Positions 51,006 through 58,497 of a stretch of 64,000 nucleotides of DNA are shown here, piece after piece (within the stretch, counting starts at the first letter, position 1; each line of letters begins with the position of its first letter). The position numbers were made by a program, and so were the translations under genes. The stretch comes from Protula sp. h YS-2021 (taxonomy: Eukaryota > Annelida > Polychaeta > Sabellida > Serpulidae): the NCBI GenBank assembly GCA_949752745.1, contig OX457027.1:79539214-79603213 (forward strand). Reading direction: 5' to 3'. The notes below the pieces were generated by a model that did no database searches, was not told the DNA's origin, and saw only the letters and a program-made list of their open reading frames with translations.

Positions 51006-52206
51006 AGACTTTTTATTTCCTTAAAAGTTAAGGCAACTGAAGCGAAAGTCAATACCCTGTTGTTGTCACATCGGAAGTTTCCCCTGCATCGCAATTACAT
51101 GACAGAAAATGTATCCATGTCTGCTTCAGTTTTACTTAAAGAATTAAAGACGCCATCCGGTTTGTGATGATATTTAATTATAATTGAACCTAAAAGGACA
51201 TAAGAACTATAACTCTCAAAGAGCGTTCATCAACATCACAGAGCAATCTATGTTATGCTGACTTTTTAACAAACTTAACATTCATTCCGAATGCTTATGA
51301 ACTAAGCTTTAAATTTTAATGTCCAACACTTCGTGCAGTTTTATTACATAACGTAATCGAAAAGTAAAGACAGAGCTGCTATTCTTCATCTTTGTCCTGT
51401 GATCTCGGCAAAAATTGTGAACAGGTTCATTTCTAACACAGAGCTTTCTCATCTTTAATCATACTTTTTTACTTATTTTTGAAAATGGCAGACATCTATC
51501 TTTTTTAAGAGATACATGCCTGGCAAGAGGACTACGGTGGATCGATCCAAAATGCCACTTCTAGTAGTCATTTGATTAAATACCACAGTACTCAACATTG
51601 ATAGAGCATAGATGCATGATAGATGCATAAGTAATAGACAGTCAGGAGTTAAAATTGTAGAAAATAAATAAACAAGCGTAATTTATATTTTGATGTCTGA
51701 GTTTCTGAACATTAAATCACTCTTTATTTTAGCATTCGACGATGATGATTTGCACGTTGATCTTAAGTCTTAAGCTCTATTAGTTCAAAGGTTTTTTTGC
51801 ATAGCTTTAACCAAGAAGACTGGAAAGTACTTTATTGCTGGGTTATACCTGAACAGCGTTTTGCTGATGTTTTAGAGATAAAAAGTGTGGAAAAATCGAC
51901 AGCACCATTCCGATGTTTATTTTATATGTACTTATATTGTTTATTGTCAACATGCTGTTTTTTTCGTTTGTTAGAAATATATAGAATTAATCTATCGCAA
52001 AAATCGGAAAATGTCATTAAGTTTATATAGAACGCAGATAACTTCACATTCTTTTACTTGCAACGTATTATTTCACTCATTAAAATAAAGATGATCTTGT
52101 TATTTTGATCTCACCTTCTTCGCCACAATCATTGAGCAAAAATAAAAGAATAGGAGAAAAGAAACCGGACAAGTGGGTTTCCCAATTGCCGTTATTGGGT
52201 AAAGCA
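51006..52206 (+). repeat. tandem segment, unit C (partial)
   Basis: Matches the first ~1.4 kb of unit B (39950-41375), including the candidate exon (51735-51930). Homology to unit B ends within GTTATTGGGTAAAGCA near 52206. The sequence beyond belongs to the intact Polinton, so this is my best estimate of its left boundary. Confidence 0.85.
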
Positions 52207-52244
52207 GGCTATTGGGTAAACTTAGACAGGAGTAGGGTGAAAAC

Positions 52245-52565
52245 ACCGTTTCTGGCTCACTTGATGACGTCATACTGTCTGGAAGTGACGTCATCATGTC
52301 TGGACCGGAAGTGTTGTCTGGACCGGAAGTGACGTCATACTGTCTGGACCGGAAGTGACGTCATCATGTCTGGAAGTGACGTCATAGCGTCTGGACCGGA
52401 AGTGCTGTCTAGACCGGAAGTGCTGTCTGGAGTGGAAGTGACATCATCATGTCTGGAGCGGAAGTGACGTCAGGATAAGTGTAAGGATAGGCGCGGCCCT
52501 CCATGACGTGATAATGACGTCATGATGACGTCATACTGTCTGGAGCGAAAGTCTGGAGCGAAAGT
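52245..52565. promoter_or_regulatory. array of CRE (TGACGTCA) and ETS (ACCGGAAGTG) sites
   Basis: I count eight perfect TGACGTCA palindromes plus variants (TGACATCA, TGACGTGA), and five ACCGGAAGTG sites plus near matches, joined by CTGTCTGG/CATGTCTGG spacers. In several places they fuse as GGAAGTGACGTCA, the composite ETS-CRE arrangement known from animal promoters. The array is a decayed minisatellite of about 28-bp units at the left edge of the Polinton, about 600 bases upstream of the first TATA box. Enhancer function is inferred. Confidence 0.7.
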
Positions 52566-52671
52566 TGCTTGAAAGTGTTGGCCGAGTCAATCATCATGAA
52601 GCCAACGCACTCCACCTGTCAATCAGTGTAACCATGGCAACAGACCCTAAAAAGGTCGACAACCCCCCCCC

Positions 52672-53115
52672 TAGACCATACTATGTACCGACCCCCCCCC
52701 CCCGGACATACTATGTACCAACCCCCCCCCCCCTCGAAATTGTGATTTTTGCATATTTATCCGTTTCAGACGATTCTGAACATTTTTCATTTTTTCGACC
52801 CCCCCCCCCTCGAAATTGTGATTTTTGCATATTTATCCGTTTCAGACGATTCTGAACATTTTTCATTTTTTCGACCCCCCCCCCCCTCGAAATTGTGATT
52901 TTTGCATATTTATCCGTTTCAGACGATTCTGAACATTTTTCATTTTTTCGACCCCCCCCCTCGAAATTGTGATTTTTGCATATTTATCCGTTTCAGACGA
53001 TTCTGAACATTTTTCATTTTTTCGACCCCCCCCCCTCGAAATTGTGATTTTTGCATATTTATCCGTTTCAGACGATTCTGAACATTTTTCATTTTTTTCG
53101 ACCCCCCCCCCCCCT
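52672..53115. repeat. poly-C tracts with five ~75-bp tandem units
   Basis: Units start at about 52735, 52811, 52888, 52962 and 53037. Each reads CGAAATTGTGATTTTTGCAT onward through CCGTTTCAGACGATTCTGAA, then ATTTTTCATTTTTTCGA and 9-14 C bases. Two shorter C-tract units with ACATACTATGTACC precede them. Units are almost identical, so the array is young or homogenised. The tract could form i-motif/G-quadruplex structures. It lies between the ETS/CRE array and the first TATA box. Confidence 0.9.
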
Positions 53116-53161
53116 AGGCGAGCAACATTCTGTCAAGTCAGCTTCAGTTCCATCAGAGGGG

Positions 53162-53169
53162 TATATAAG
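53162..53169 (+). promoter_or_regulatory. TATA box of the left end of the Polinton, with possible leader exon
   Basis: TATATAAG sits right after the repeats. A transcript starting about 30 bases downstream would contain an ATG at 53261 (GGGATGGCATCC, fair context) and, 25 bases later, TTTCG|GTAAGTG at 53286, a strong splice donor. Unspliced, the frame is only 17 codons. The acceptor is not identified, so a spliced leader exon is only a suggestion. Confidence 0.45.
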
Positions 53170-53297
53170 GGATGAGCATACAGCAGTGACAGTCATTTCG
53201 GTGAGTGGAGCAAGGAAGTACAAGTTGTAGAACTACAATTGGATCACATCAGATCAAGGGATGGCATCCAGTGACAACTATTTCGGTAAGTGTTTAT

Positions 53298-53625
53298 TGA
53301 AACTTTATAAATAAAAAGTGAACTTTGTAAGCAAACTTTAGTTATTTGCATAATTGAAACTTTGTAAACAAACTGTGTAAACAAACTTTATAAACAAACT
53401 TTATAAATAAACTTTGTAAACAAACTTTATAAACAAACTTTATAAATAAAATTTGTAAACAAACTTTGTAAATAAACTTTATAAACAAAATTTGTAAACA
53501 AACTTTGTAAACAAACTTTGTAAACAAACTTTATAAACAAACTTTATAAACAAACTTTATAAACAAACTTTGTAAACAAACTTTGTAAACAAACTTTGGT
53601 TATTTGCTTAATTGAAACTTTGTAA
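53298..53625. repeat. AT-rich tandem repeats, AAACTTTRTAAAYAAA type
   Basis: Nearly twenty imperfect 15-bp copies of AAACTTTGTAAACA / AAACTTTATAAACA. The minus strand gives the artificial FVYKVCLQ-type open frame. Repeats at 62700-62957 contain the same AAACTTTGTAAA core in opposite orientation. Confidence 0.95.
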
Positions 53626-53952
53626 AACAATACCTTTCGTTATACTTGGTCGATTTATATGAATATTTCACTGTTTGATTCAGTTTTATGTAAAGTTTTG
53701 TTATAAAGTAGTCATAGGCTATTTGCGCAGCTGGCTGTATGCATTTTTACCGCCATTACAGTGCTTCTTCGCGGATGAATACCATTTGGCAGACCATTTA
53801 ACTTCACCGTCAGTTAACTTCACCGCTAGATGTCTCTGCTGTATAACAGCTGTACAACTGTAAGTGAGATATTCATATACACAAGTAAAATTCTGCTGAG
53901 TCAGCAATTTTTGAACAAAGTTACACACCATATTTTGATTACATGGAAGTAG

Positions 53953-53960
53953 TATAAAAG
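53953..53960 (+). promoter_or_regulatory. TATA box before the gene at 54051
   Basis: AGTATAAAAGCATGAG. The in-frame ATG at 53973 is only 20 bases from the box and would lie upstream of the expected transcription start. This favours the ATG at 54051 as the real start. Confidence 0.6.
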
Positions 53961-54050
53961 CATGAGTGAAACATGTCAACTAGTCAACTAGTAATACATT
54001 CTGTCAACAAGTCAACAAGTGGATATTGTGTGACGAGAAAAGACTTGACA

Positions 54051-54479
54051 ATGTCAGCCTTACTTTTTCACAGATGTGTAGAGACCATGGATGACGTCTT
54101 CAAAGTGAATTATGCTGACTATGTGTTTTCAAAGCTTCCTGCTTTTGAATCGGATTGGATGCTGCAAGTGAAGAACTTACATCAGCATTGGGAAGCTGTT
54201 GGAAAGACCATTCCAAGAGATCGTTTCATCCGCTCGTTTCTACGTGAATGTGAAGATCTACATTTACCGTTAACTTATGACATTGATTTAGCATTTATCA
54301 ACGTGAATACAATTTGGGCAGTTGAGCTCATGTTAGATGTGGCTGCAAGAATCATTTTACATTATGATGATGATGTTCCAAATAATGTATCAGACCTTGT
54401 CCGATTCAACCATGGACGAGTTGAAGTGAATTCAAACGTTTGCAAGTTCTTTGCTGACTCAGCAGATAGTTGGGTATAA
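54051..54479 (+). CDS. unknown Polinton protein, 142 aa
   Basis: Not recognised. The start at 54051 (MSALLFHRC) was chosen from the TATA box at 53953; an upstream in-frame ATG at 53973 would add 26 residues. The protein is mostly helical-looking and hydrophilic, with HWEAVGKTIPRDRFIRSFLR, LTYDIDLAFINVNTIW and DVAARIILHYDDDVP as its best segments. All three have recognisable partners in the decayed copy at 5905-6165, so it is a genuine conserved gene. Its stop codon overlaps the TATA box of the next gene (GTATAAAAGG). It is the first gene of the left arm; in adintoviruses this place often holds early or regulatory genes, which is only positional inference. Confidence 0.7.
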   Translation: MSALLFHRCVETMDDVFKVNYADYVFSKLPAFESDWMLQVKNLHQHWEAVGKTIPRDRFIRSFLRECEDLHLPLTYDIDLAFINVNTIWAVELMLDVAARIILHYDDDVPNNVSDLVRFNHGRVEVNSNVCKFFADSADSWV

Positions 54480-54483
54480 AAGG
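54475..54483 (+). promoter_or_regulatory. TATA box overlapping the stop of the upstream gene
   Basis: GGGTATAAAAGGGAG is a textbook TATA box. Its TAA is also the stop codon of the gene at 54051-54479. A start about 30 bases downstream gives a ~55-base leader before the ATG at 54560, and GCAGCCATGG at that ATG is an optimal Kozak context. Confidence 0.75.
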
Positions 54484-54559
54484 GAGTGAACTCAGCAGAG
54501 TGAAGTCATTTCTCAGCAGACAGTTGGAGGGAGTGCATCATCAGTACTTTGTAGCAGCC

Positions 54560-55207
54560 ATGGAGAACAAGACAAGCAACGCAACGCAGCGCAGCAGCAG
54601 CTTTAAAATTAGTGCTAACTTAACCATTACTGTGGAGCATGGAGAATATGGGCCATTTCTACGCATCACACGTGGAGAGAGATGGTGTGCTTATTCACCA
54701 TCTTTGTGGAAGATTGTATGCCAAAGCTTGAAAAATTTACGCGACATTGGCTTCAAACTGTACTTAACGCAAACGAAGTGGCTTGAAGTCATTTCATACT
54801 TGGATATGCGTTATGTGAGTTTTGTGCGCACGTCACGGTTTGAAGGGAAAGAATACACACATCACATCAACATGAATGATGGTGAATGGGAGACACTGCT
54901 TCAGGAGATGGACAACATCAACTCAGCCCTATCACCATGTGAGGAATGTCATGACAAGAAAACGATCATCAAGCTGCAAAAGGATGGTCGGATGAAGTTG
55001 TCAAAGCTATCCAAGAAAAGGCTGGCTGAAGTTCAGTTGGAGAACATGAACGTACAAAATCAACTTGGACTTACCTGTGACTATTGCGGTGCTTGTGGAT
55101 ATATGGAGGATTATCAGTGCCACTGCCACAAGTATAATTGCAAGTTGTGTGAACCAAACAACTTCTGCGGCAAGTGTGGAGTACTTAAAGTCTGTGAAGC
55201 AAAGTAA
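54560..55207 (+). CDS. PC4-like putative DNA-binding protein with Cys/His-rich tail, 215 aa
   Basis: Residues ~15-115 hold a two-part beta-rich module: LTITVEHGEYGPFLRITRGE and then YVSFVRTSRFEGKEYTHHIN, ending in NDGEWETLLQEM. The pattern of strands closed by an EW-containing helix resembles transcription coactivator PC4/p15, a single-stranded DNA binder. The three minus-strand genes at 62959-63990 share it. Residues 127-165 are a charged linker. Residues 173-212 carry ten Cys and several His in CxxC pairs (CDYCGAC, CHCHKYNCKLC, CGKC), a likely zinc cluster. The start is set by the Kozak ATG after the TATA box. A decayed copy is at 5085-5605. The PC4 assignment is by motif and could be wrong; zinc binding is inferred. 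Confidence 0.6.
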   Translation: MENKTSNATQRSSSFKISANLTITVEHGEYGPFLRITRGERWCAYSPSLWKIVCQSLKNLRDIGFKLYLTQTKWLEVISYLDMRYVSFVRTSRFEGKEYTHHINMNDGEWETLLQEMDNINSALSPCEECHDKKTIIKLQKDGRMKLSKLSKKRLAEVQLENMNVQNQLGLTCDYCGACGYMEDYQCHCHKYNCKLCEPNNFCGKCGVLKVCEAK

Positions 55208-55231
55208 AAGCCCACAAGACACTGAAACAAG

Positions 55232-55585
55232 ATGGACGCATGTTTTAAAAATGCTTATATTGACTTGATGATTGCTAAACTTGCTTGCTGTGGCACTCCA
55301 GACTATCAACTTTATCATTTGGATGCTTTTTGGGATGTTGTACATCATAGTCTTGATGTGATTGAACTGCATTCAAGATTTCTTGGAGAATGTCATAAAA
55401 CTGGAATAGAAGAAGATCCTGACTTTGACTTTGATTCTGCACTTTATTCTGCTCGCACTGATGTGGAAGTATATTTCACCGTGGTTGATCATTTGAGAGA
55501 TTGTTGTAAAGAAGAAGAGGAAACCGAGCAGCTTTATCAGGTAAGTTATATAAAACCTTTTTTAAACATGTTTATGACAACATAG
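55232..55585 (+). CDS. unknown HLDAFWD protein, 117 aa (or spliced, ~110 aa)
   Basis: Not recognised. The N-terminal half contains IDLMIAKLACCG, YQLYHLDAFWDVVHHSLDVI and HSRFLGECHKTG; these are conserved in the decayed copy at 5610-5887. The C-terminal half is acidic (EEDPDFDFDS, KEEEETEQLYQ). A perfect splice donor (CAG|GTAAGT) at 55541 lies in phase 0 after codon 103. A matching acceptor (TTTTATTACAG) at 55718 is followed by seven more acidic codons and a stop at 55742. If used, the 178-base intron would replace the hydrophobic last 14 residues of the unspliced frame with an acidic tail. Codons 1-103 are certain; the end depends on splicing. Confidence 0.6.
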   Translation: MDACFKNAYIDLMIAKLACCGTPDYQLYHLDAFWDVVHHSLDVIELHSRFLGECHKTGIEEDPDFDFDSALYSARTDVEVYFTVVDHLRDCCKEEEETEQLYQVSYIKPFLNMFMTT

Positions 55586-55610
55586 TGAATTGTTTCTCAA
55601 AGACATAACA

Positions 55611-55742
55611 ATGTTTTTCTTACTAGCAAATTTAGTTTTATGTGAGTGGTTTCAACGTAAACAAAGAAAGAATATGATAGAAGAGGCAGCAAATATATTA
55701 AAAGATATTTTATTACAGGAAGAAACCGACATGTCAGAATAA
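55611..55742 (+). CDS. possible 43-aa membrane peptide
   Basis: A short ATG-initiated frame starts MFFLLANLVLCEWF and is followed by a basic QRKQRK stretch and an amphipathic helix (IEEAANILKDILL) with an acidic end. This hydrophobic-basic-amphipathic layout is typical of a single-pass membrane microprotein. It overlaps the proposed intron and second exon of the preceding gene in the same frame as that exon, so only one of the two readings may be used, or the two are alternative. I have no partner copy in the decayed Polinton to test conservation. Confidence 0.35.
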   Translation: MFFLLANLVLCEWFQRKQRKNMIEEAANILKDILLQEETDMSE

Positions 55743-55757
55743 AGAAGCAAAGTCAAC

Positions 55758-56195
55758 ATGGAGAATCTTGTACTATTCAGCGGTCATAAGGACGTTCTTT
55801 CAAACATGTTTCCAACACGACTTGAAAAGTATGGACATGTGTTCAACTCAAGTGAAGCTTTGTATCAATATGAGAAAGCAGTGTTTCATCACCGTCCAGA
55901 TATTGCTTCAGCCATTGCTTCATGTAGAAATGGATATGAAGCAAAACGTATTGCTAAAGGGATAAAGCCATGTCCTTTATGGCATACAGTGAAGAGAAGC
56001 AAAATGCAAGATGTTTTACAAGTCAAACTGGATCAGTGTGTATTGTTTCGCAACAAGTTGAAAGAATGTAAAGACAAAACTTTAGTTGAAGCAACGTATG
56101 ATCATTGGTGGGGAGCTGGTGTGAAACAAGTGTCATCTGGATATCCTGGTCAGAATATCATGGGAAAGTTGTTAGAACTGTTGTGTGAGGGTTAG
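55758..56195 (+). CDS. NADAR-family (YbiA-like) protein, 145 aa
   Basis: The order of motifs is that of the NADAR/YbiA family: FSGHKDVLSNMFPT near the start, then FNSSEALYQYEKA, a helical middle with AKRIAKGI, the M(x)nVL segment, LVEATYDHWWGAG and finally GYPGQNIMGKLLELL (family GxNxLGxLLM). Length is typical for the family (about 145-180). Known members are N-glycosidases acting on ribosylated intermediates or removing ADP-ribose from guanine in DNA, countering DarT-type toxins. All family signature blocks are present, so an active enzyme is plausible. It lies in the early-like gene group, ahead of the integrase, and is absent from the decayed copy at 5-11 kb. Its role in this element (genome protection, counter-defence or metabolite handling) is inference. 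Confidence 0.85.
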   Translation: MENLVLFSGHKDVLSNMFPTRLEKYGHVFNSSEALYQYEKAVFHHRPDIASAIASCRNGYEAKRIAKGIKPCPLWHTVKRSKMQDVLQVKLDQCVLFRNKLKECKDKTLVEATYDHWWGAGVKQVSSGYPGQNIMGKLLELLCEG

Positions 56196-56296
56196 AGACT
56201 TTTTCATTTGCTTGCCAACCGTCATGGTGTGCAGACGTGTGAACATGTAAATTTGAAGTATGTTTAACTTGTGTTGCATTGATTCAAGACTGCACA

Positions 56297-56629
56297 ATGG
56301 CGGACATGACACTGAGACAATATATTGTGCAAAAAGCTTATTGTGAAGAAATGTTATCAGCTGTAAAAAAGTTTGCTTATTTAGTCTGTCCTGCTTGTCA
56401 ACATGAAGAGTGTCAAGAACATACTTGTCATGCTGCATCTGTTTATACATATTGGAATGAAGCTAAATATTACATGCATTTAGATAAAGTGTTAGAGAAT
56501 GCAAATCAACGTTGTGAGAAATATGGTGTAGATGCTATTACATTGGATGAACTCAGTCATTGGTTAGTGTTCATTGAAGACCAATGGTCTCCAGTGATTC
56601 ATACCATTGTATCTATACTTGATTTGTAA
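56297..56629 (+). CDS. unknown Cys-rich protein, 110 aa
   Basis: Not recognised as a named family, but it looks like a compact conserved Polinton cargo gene. ATG at 56297 (ACAATGG, good context) is the first in frame. Segments are TLRQYIVQKAYCEEMLSAVK, VCPACQHEECQEHTCHAASV and YWNEAKYYMHLDKVLENAN, then DELSHWLVFIEDQWSP. The central CPAC-EEC-HTCH cluster could bind one zinc; the rest is predicted helical by eye. It is missing from the decayed Polinton, together with NADAR, so both may be a cargo module inserted between the HLDAFWD gene and the integrase. Confidence 0.65.
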   Translation: MADMTLRQYIVQKAYCEEMLSAVKKFAYLVCPACQHEECQEHTCHAASVYTYWNEAKYYMHLDKVLENANQRCEKYGVDAITLDELSHWLVFIEDQWSPVIHTIVSILDL

Positions 56630-56683
56630 AAAACTTGTTAGTTAAGTTATAAATGCATGTTAGTTAAGTGATGTTGGTTGAGT

Positions 56684-56691
56684 TATAAAAT
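56684..56691 (+). promoter_or_regulatory. TATA box before the integrase
   Basis: AGTTATAAAATAAAAG. It lies 45 bases before the ATG at 56729, so transcription would start just upstream of that ATG; upstream TAAGTTATAAATG (56643-56655) could be a second weak box. This supports 56729 as the integrase start and makes it the head of the late ATGA-linked cluster. Confidence 0.55.
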
Positions 56692-56728
56692 AAAAGCTGT
56701 TCTGTTGAGAAGGTGGTTTTCATTCATC

Positions 56729-57841
56729 ATGTCGACGTGGAAAGACTACTTGACTGATATTTACTTCAAACCTGGACAGCCTGGAGCATTTGCTGGTCCT
56801 TACAAACTGTATCACATCTTACGAAAACATAATCAACCAGTCACACAGTCACAAGTGAAGAAATGGTTGCAGGATCAAGATGCTTTCAGTTTACTCCAAC
56901 CTGTCAAATACAGGTTCAAAAGACAACGTGTCATTACACGTGGTATTGATGATATGTGGGATATTGATTTGGCTGATATGGGAAACATAGCTCCCTATAA
57001 TGATGACATACGCTTTTTGCTCATTGTCATTGATGTGTTTTCCAAATATGTCTGGGTACAGCCAATACCTAATAAATCACATACCAGCGTCATACAAGCT
57101 TTCCAAAAGATTTTTCATGACACACGACGAAGACCGCGAACTCTAAGGTCTGATAAAGGAACAGAATTTAAAAACAGATGGGTAAAAGCATTTTTGAAGA
57201 AAGAAGGCATTCATGCTTATACCACAAAGAATGAAACCAAAGCCAACTTTGCTGAAAGAGTCATTCGTACTCTGAAGGGAATGATGTATCGGTATTTTCT
57301 ACATAATCAAACTTACCGTTACTTAGACATTCTTCCAGACTTGGTGTACAATTACAACCATAGACCTCATGGTTCTCTTCCTAATAAATATGCTCCAGCC
57401 GAGATTCGTAAAGACAACGAATCAAAAGTGTGGAAGTATATGTATGTCGACAAACTGAAATTGAAACCTAAGAAGAAGAAGAAGAAGAAGTACAAATTTA
57501 ACATTGGTGATCATGTTCGCATTTCTCACATTAAATATGTGTTTCAACGGGATTATCACATCAAATGGACGCAAGAAGTCTTCATTGTCACACATCGTTG
57601 TAAGAAGCAAGGAATACATTTATATCGTGTGAAAGACTTTTTAGACGAAGATATTGATGGTCATTTCTATGAAGAAGAACTGCAGAAAGTGACCAAAGAT
57701 ATTGAATCTATTTATAGAATTGAAAAAGTCTTGAAAACATGTAAAAGACGAGGAGGAGGTGTGAAAGAATTATTTGTCAAGTGGTTAGGTTGGCCAAACA
57801 AGTTTAACAGTTGGGTGAAAGAAACAGACATTCAACAATGA
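56729..57841 (+). CDS. Polinton integrase (DDE, retrovirus-type) with C-terminal chromodomain, 370 aa
   Basis: Catalyses strand transfer of the element's ends into host DNA. The start at MSTWKDYL was chosen by ATG and TATA box. Residues 1-70 include a helical zinc-binding-like or DNA-binding N-terminal part. The RNase H-like core carries WDIDLADM (catalytic Asp80), DVFSKYVWVQPI, RSDKGTEF (Asp142) and NFAERVIRTLKGM (Glu176), the DDE triad with 33 residues between the last two. Residues 246-255 are a Lys-only run that adds flexibility before an SH3-like segment (FNIGDHVRI). Residues 327-367 are a chromodomain (IEKVL ... KELFVKWLGWP ... SWVKETDI) with conserved Trp. All parts are intact. The last codons overlap the ATG of the ATPase gene. 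A decayed homologue is at 6317-7331. Confidence 0.93.
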   Translation: MSTWKDYLTDIYFKPGQPGAFAGPYKLYHILRKHNQPVTQSQVKKWLQDQDAFSLLQPVKYRFKRQRVITRGIDDMWDIDLADMGNIAPYNDDIRFLLIVIDVFSKYVWVQPIPNKSHTSVIQAFQKIFHDTRRRPRTLRSDKGTEFKNRWVKAFLKKEGIHAYTTKNETKANFAERVIRTLKGMMYRYFLHNQTYRYLDILPDLVYNYNHRPHGSLPNKYAPAEIRKDNESKVWKYMYVDKLKLKPKKKKKKKYKFNIGDHVRISHIKYVFQRDYHIKWTQEVFIVTHRCKKQGIHLYRVKDFLDEDIDGHFYEEELQKVTKDIESIYRIEKVLKTCKRRGGGVKELFVKWLGWPNKFNSWVKETDIQQ

Positions 57842-58497
57842 AGCATCCATTTACATGTTTAGTCTCTGGACCTACAGGCAGTGGCAAAACGTCTCTGGTG
57901 AAGGAAATTCTAGAACAAAAGTTGATTCAACCCTCTCCAAAAAGCATTTTATGGCTCTATGCAGCAGATCAGCCTTTGTACAAGGGAATGAAAGGCGTGG
58001 AATTTTACCAAGGCATTCCAGATGACATTGAAGAGCGTTTTAACCCGAAGAAACCAAACTTACTTATCATTGATGACTTAATGACGAAATGTCATAGTGA
58101 TGAGCGTATGACACGTCTCTTTAGTGTTGGCAGCAGTCATCAAAATCTAAGCATTATTTTTATTGTGCATAATTTATTCCATCATGGGAAAGAGATGCGA
58201 AATATTAGTTTGAATACACATTATATCATTCTGTTTAAAAATCCGAGAGACAGTCAGCAAATTAGTACATTGGCGCGGCAAATGTATCCTAGAAGATCTC
58301 AATTTCTCATAGAAGCCTATCAAGATGCTACTAGCAAACCTCATGGTTATTTATTCATTGATTTAAAACCAAAGACAAATGATCAACTACGTATTCGTAC
58401 AGGCATTTTACCAAAAGATACACATTATGTATATATTGATAAAGCAGTGTATGAACAAGAACCAAGTCATTTGACCATTCGCAGTCAAGATGTCTAA
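57838..58497 (+). CDS. A32-type (FtsK/HerA) genome packaging ATPase, 219 aa
   Basis: Powers packaging of the DNA into the capsid. Residues 11-18 form Walker A (GPTGSGKT), residues 75-80 Walker B (LLIIDD), and SIIFIVHNLFHHGKEMRNIS with the following HYIILFKNPRD is the family's sensor region. The first ATG (57838) overlaps the integrase stop by ATGA; the frame also runs 9 codons upstream without ATG. Length is typical for Polinton ATPases. The gene ends 8 bases into the next one. The decayed copy at 7332 lacks both Walker motifs. Confidence 0.92.
   Translation: MKHPFTCLVSGPTGSGKTSLVKEILEQKLIQPSPKSILWLYAADQPLYKGMKGVEFYQGIPDDIEERFNPKKPNLLIIDDLMTKCHSDERMTRLFSVGSSHQNLSIIFIVHNLFHHGKEMRNISLNTHYIILFKNPRDSQQISTLARQMYPRRSQFLIEAYQDATSKPHGYLFIDLKPKTNDQLRIRTGILPKDTHYVYIDKAVYEQEPSHLTIRSQDV

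Noticed and set aside
52565..53175. Open frames with repeated IFAYLSVSDDSEHFSFFR
   Set aside because: They come from the 75-bp poly-C repeat array. Frames shift with tract length, and there is no start or splice context.
53342..53527. Minus-strand frame with repeated FVYKVCLQ
   Set aside because: Translation of the AAACTTTGTAAACA repeats.
54470..54559. N-terminal extension of the PC4-like gene, and similar extensions before 56297, 56729, 57838 and 63574
   Set aside because: These extensions begin at TTG codons, not ATG. TATA boxes and Kozak contexts support the later ATGs.
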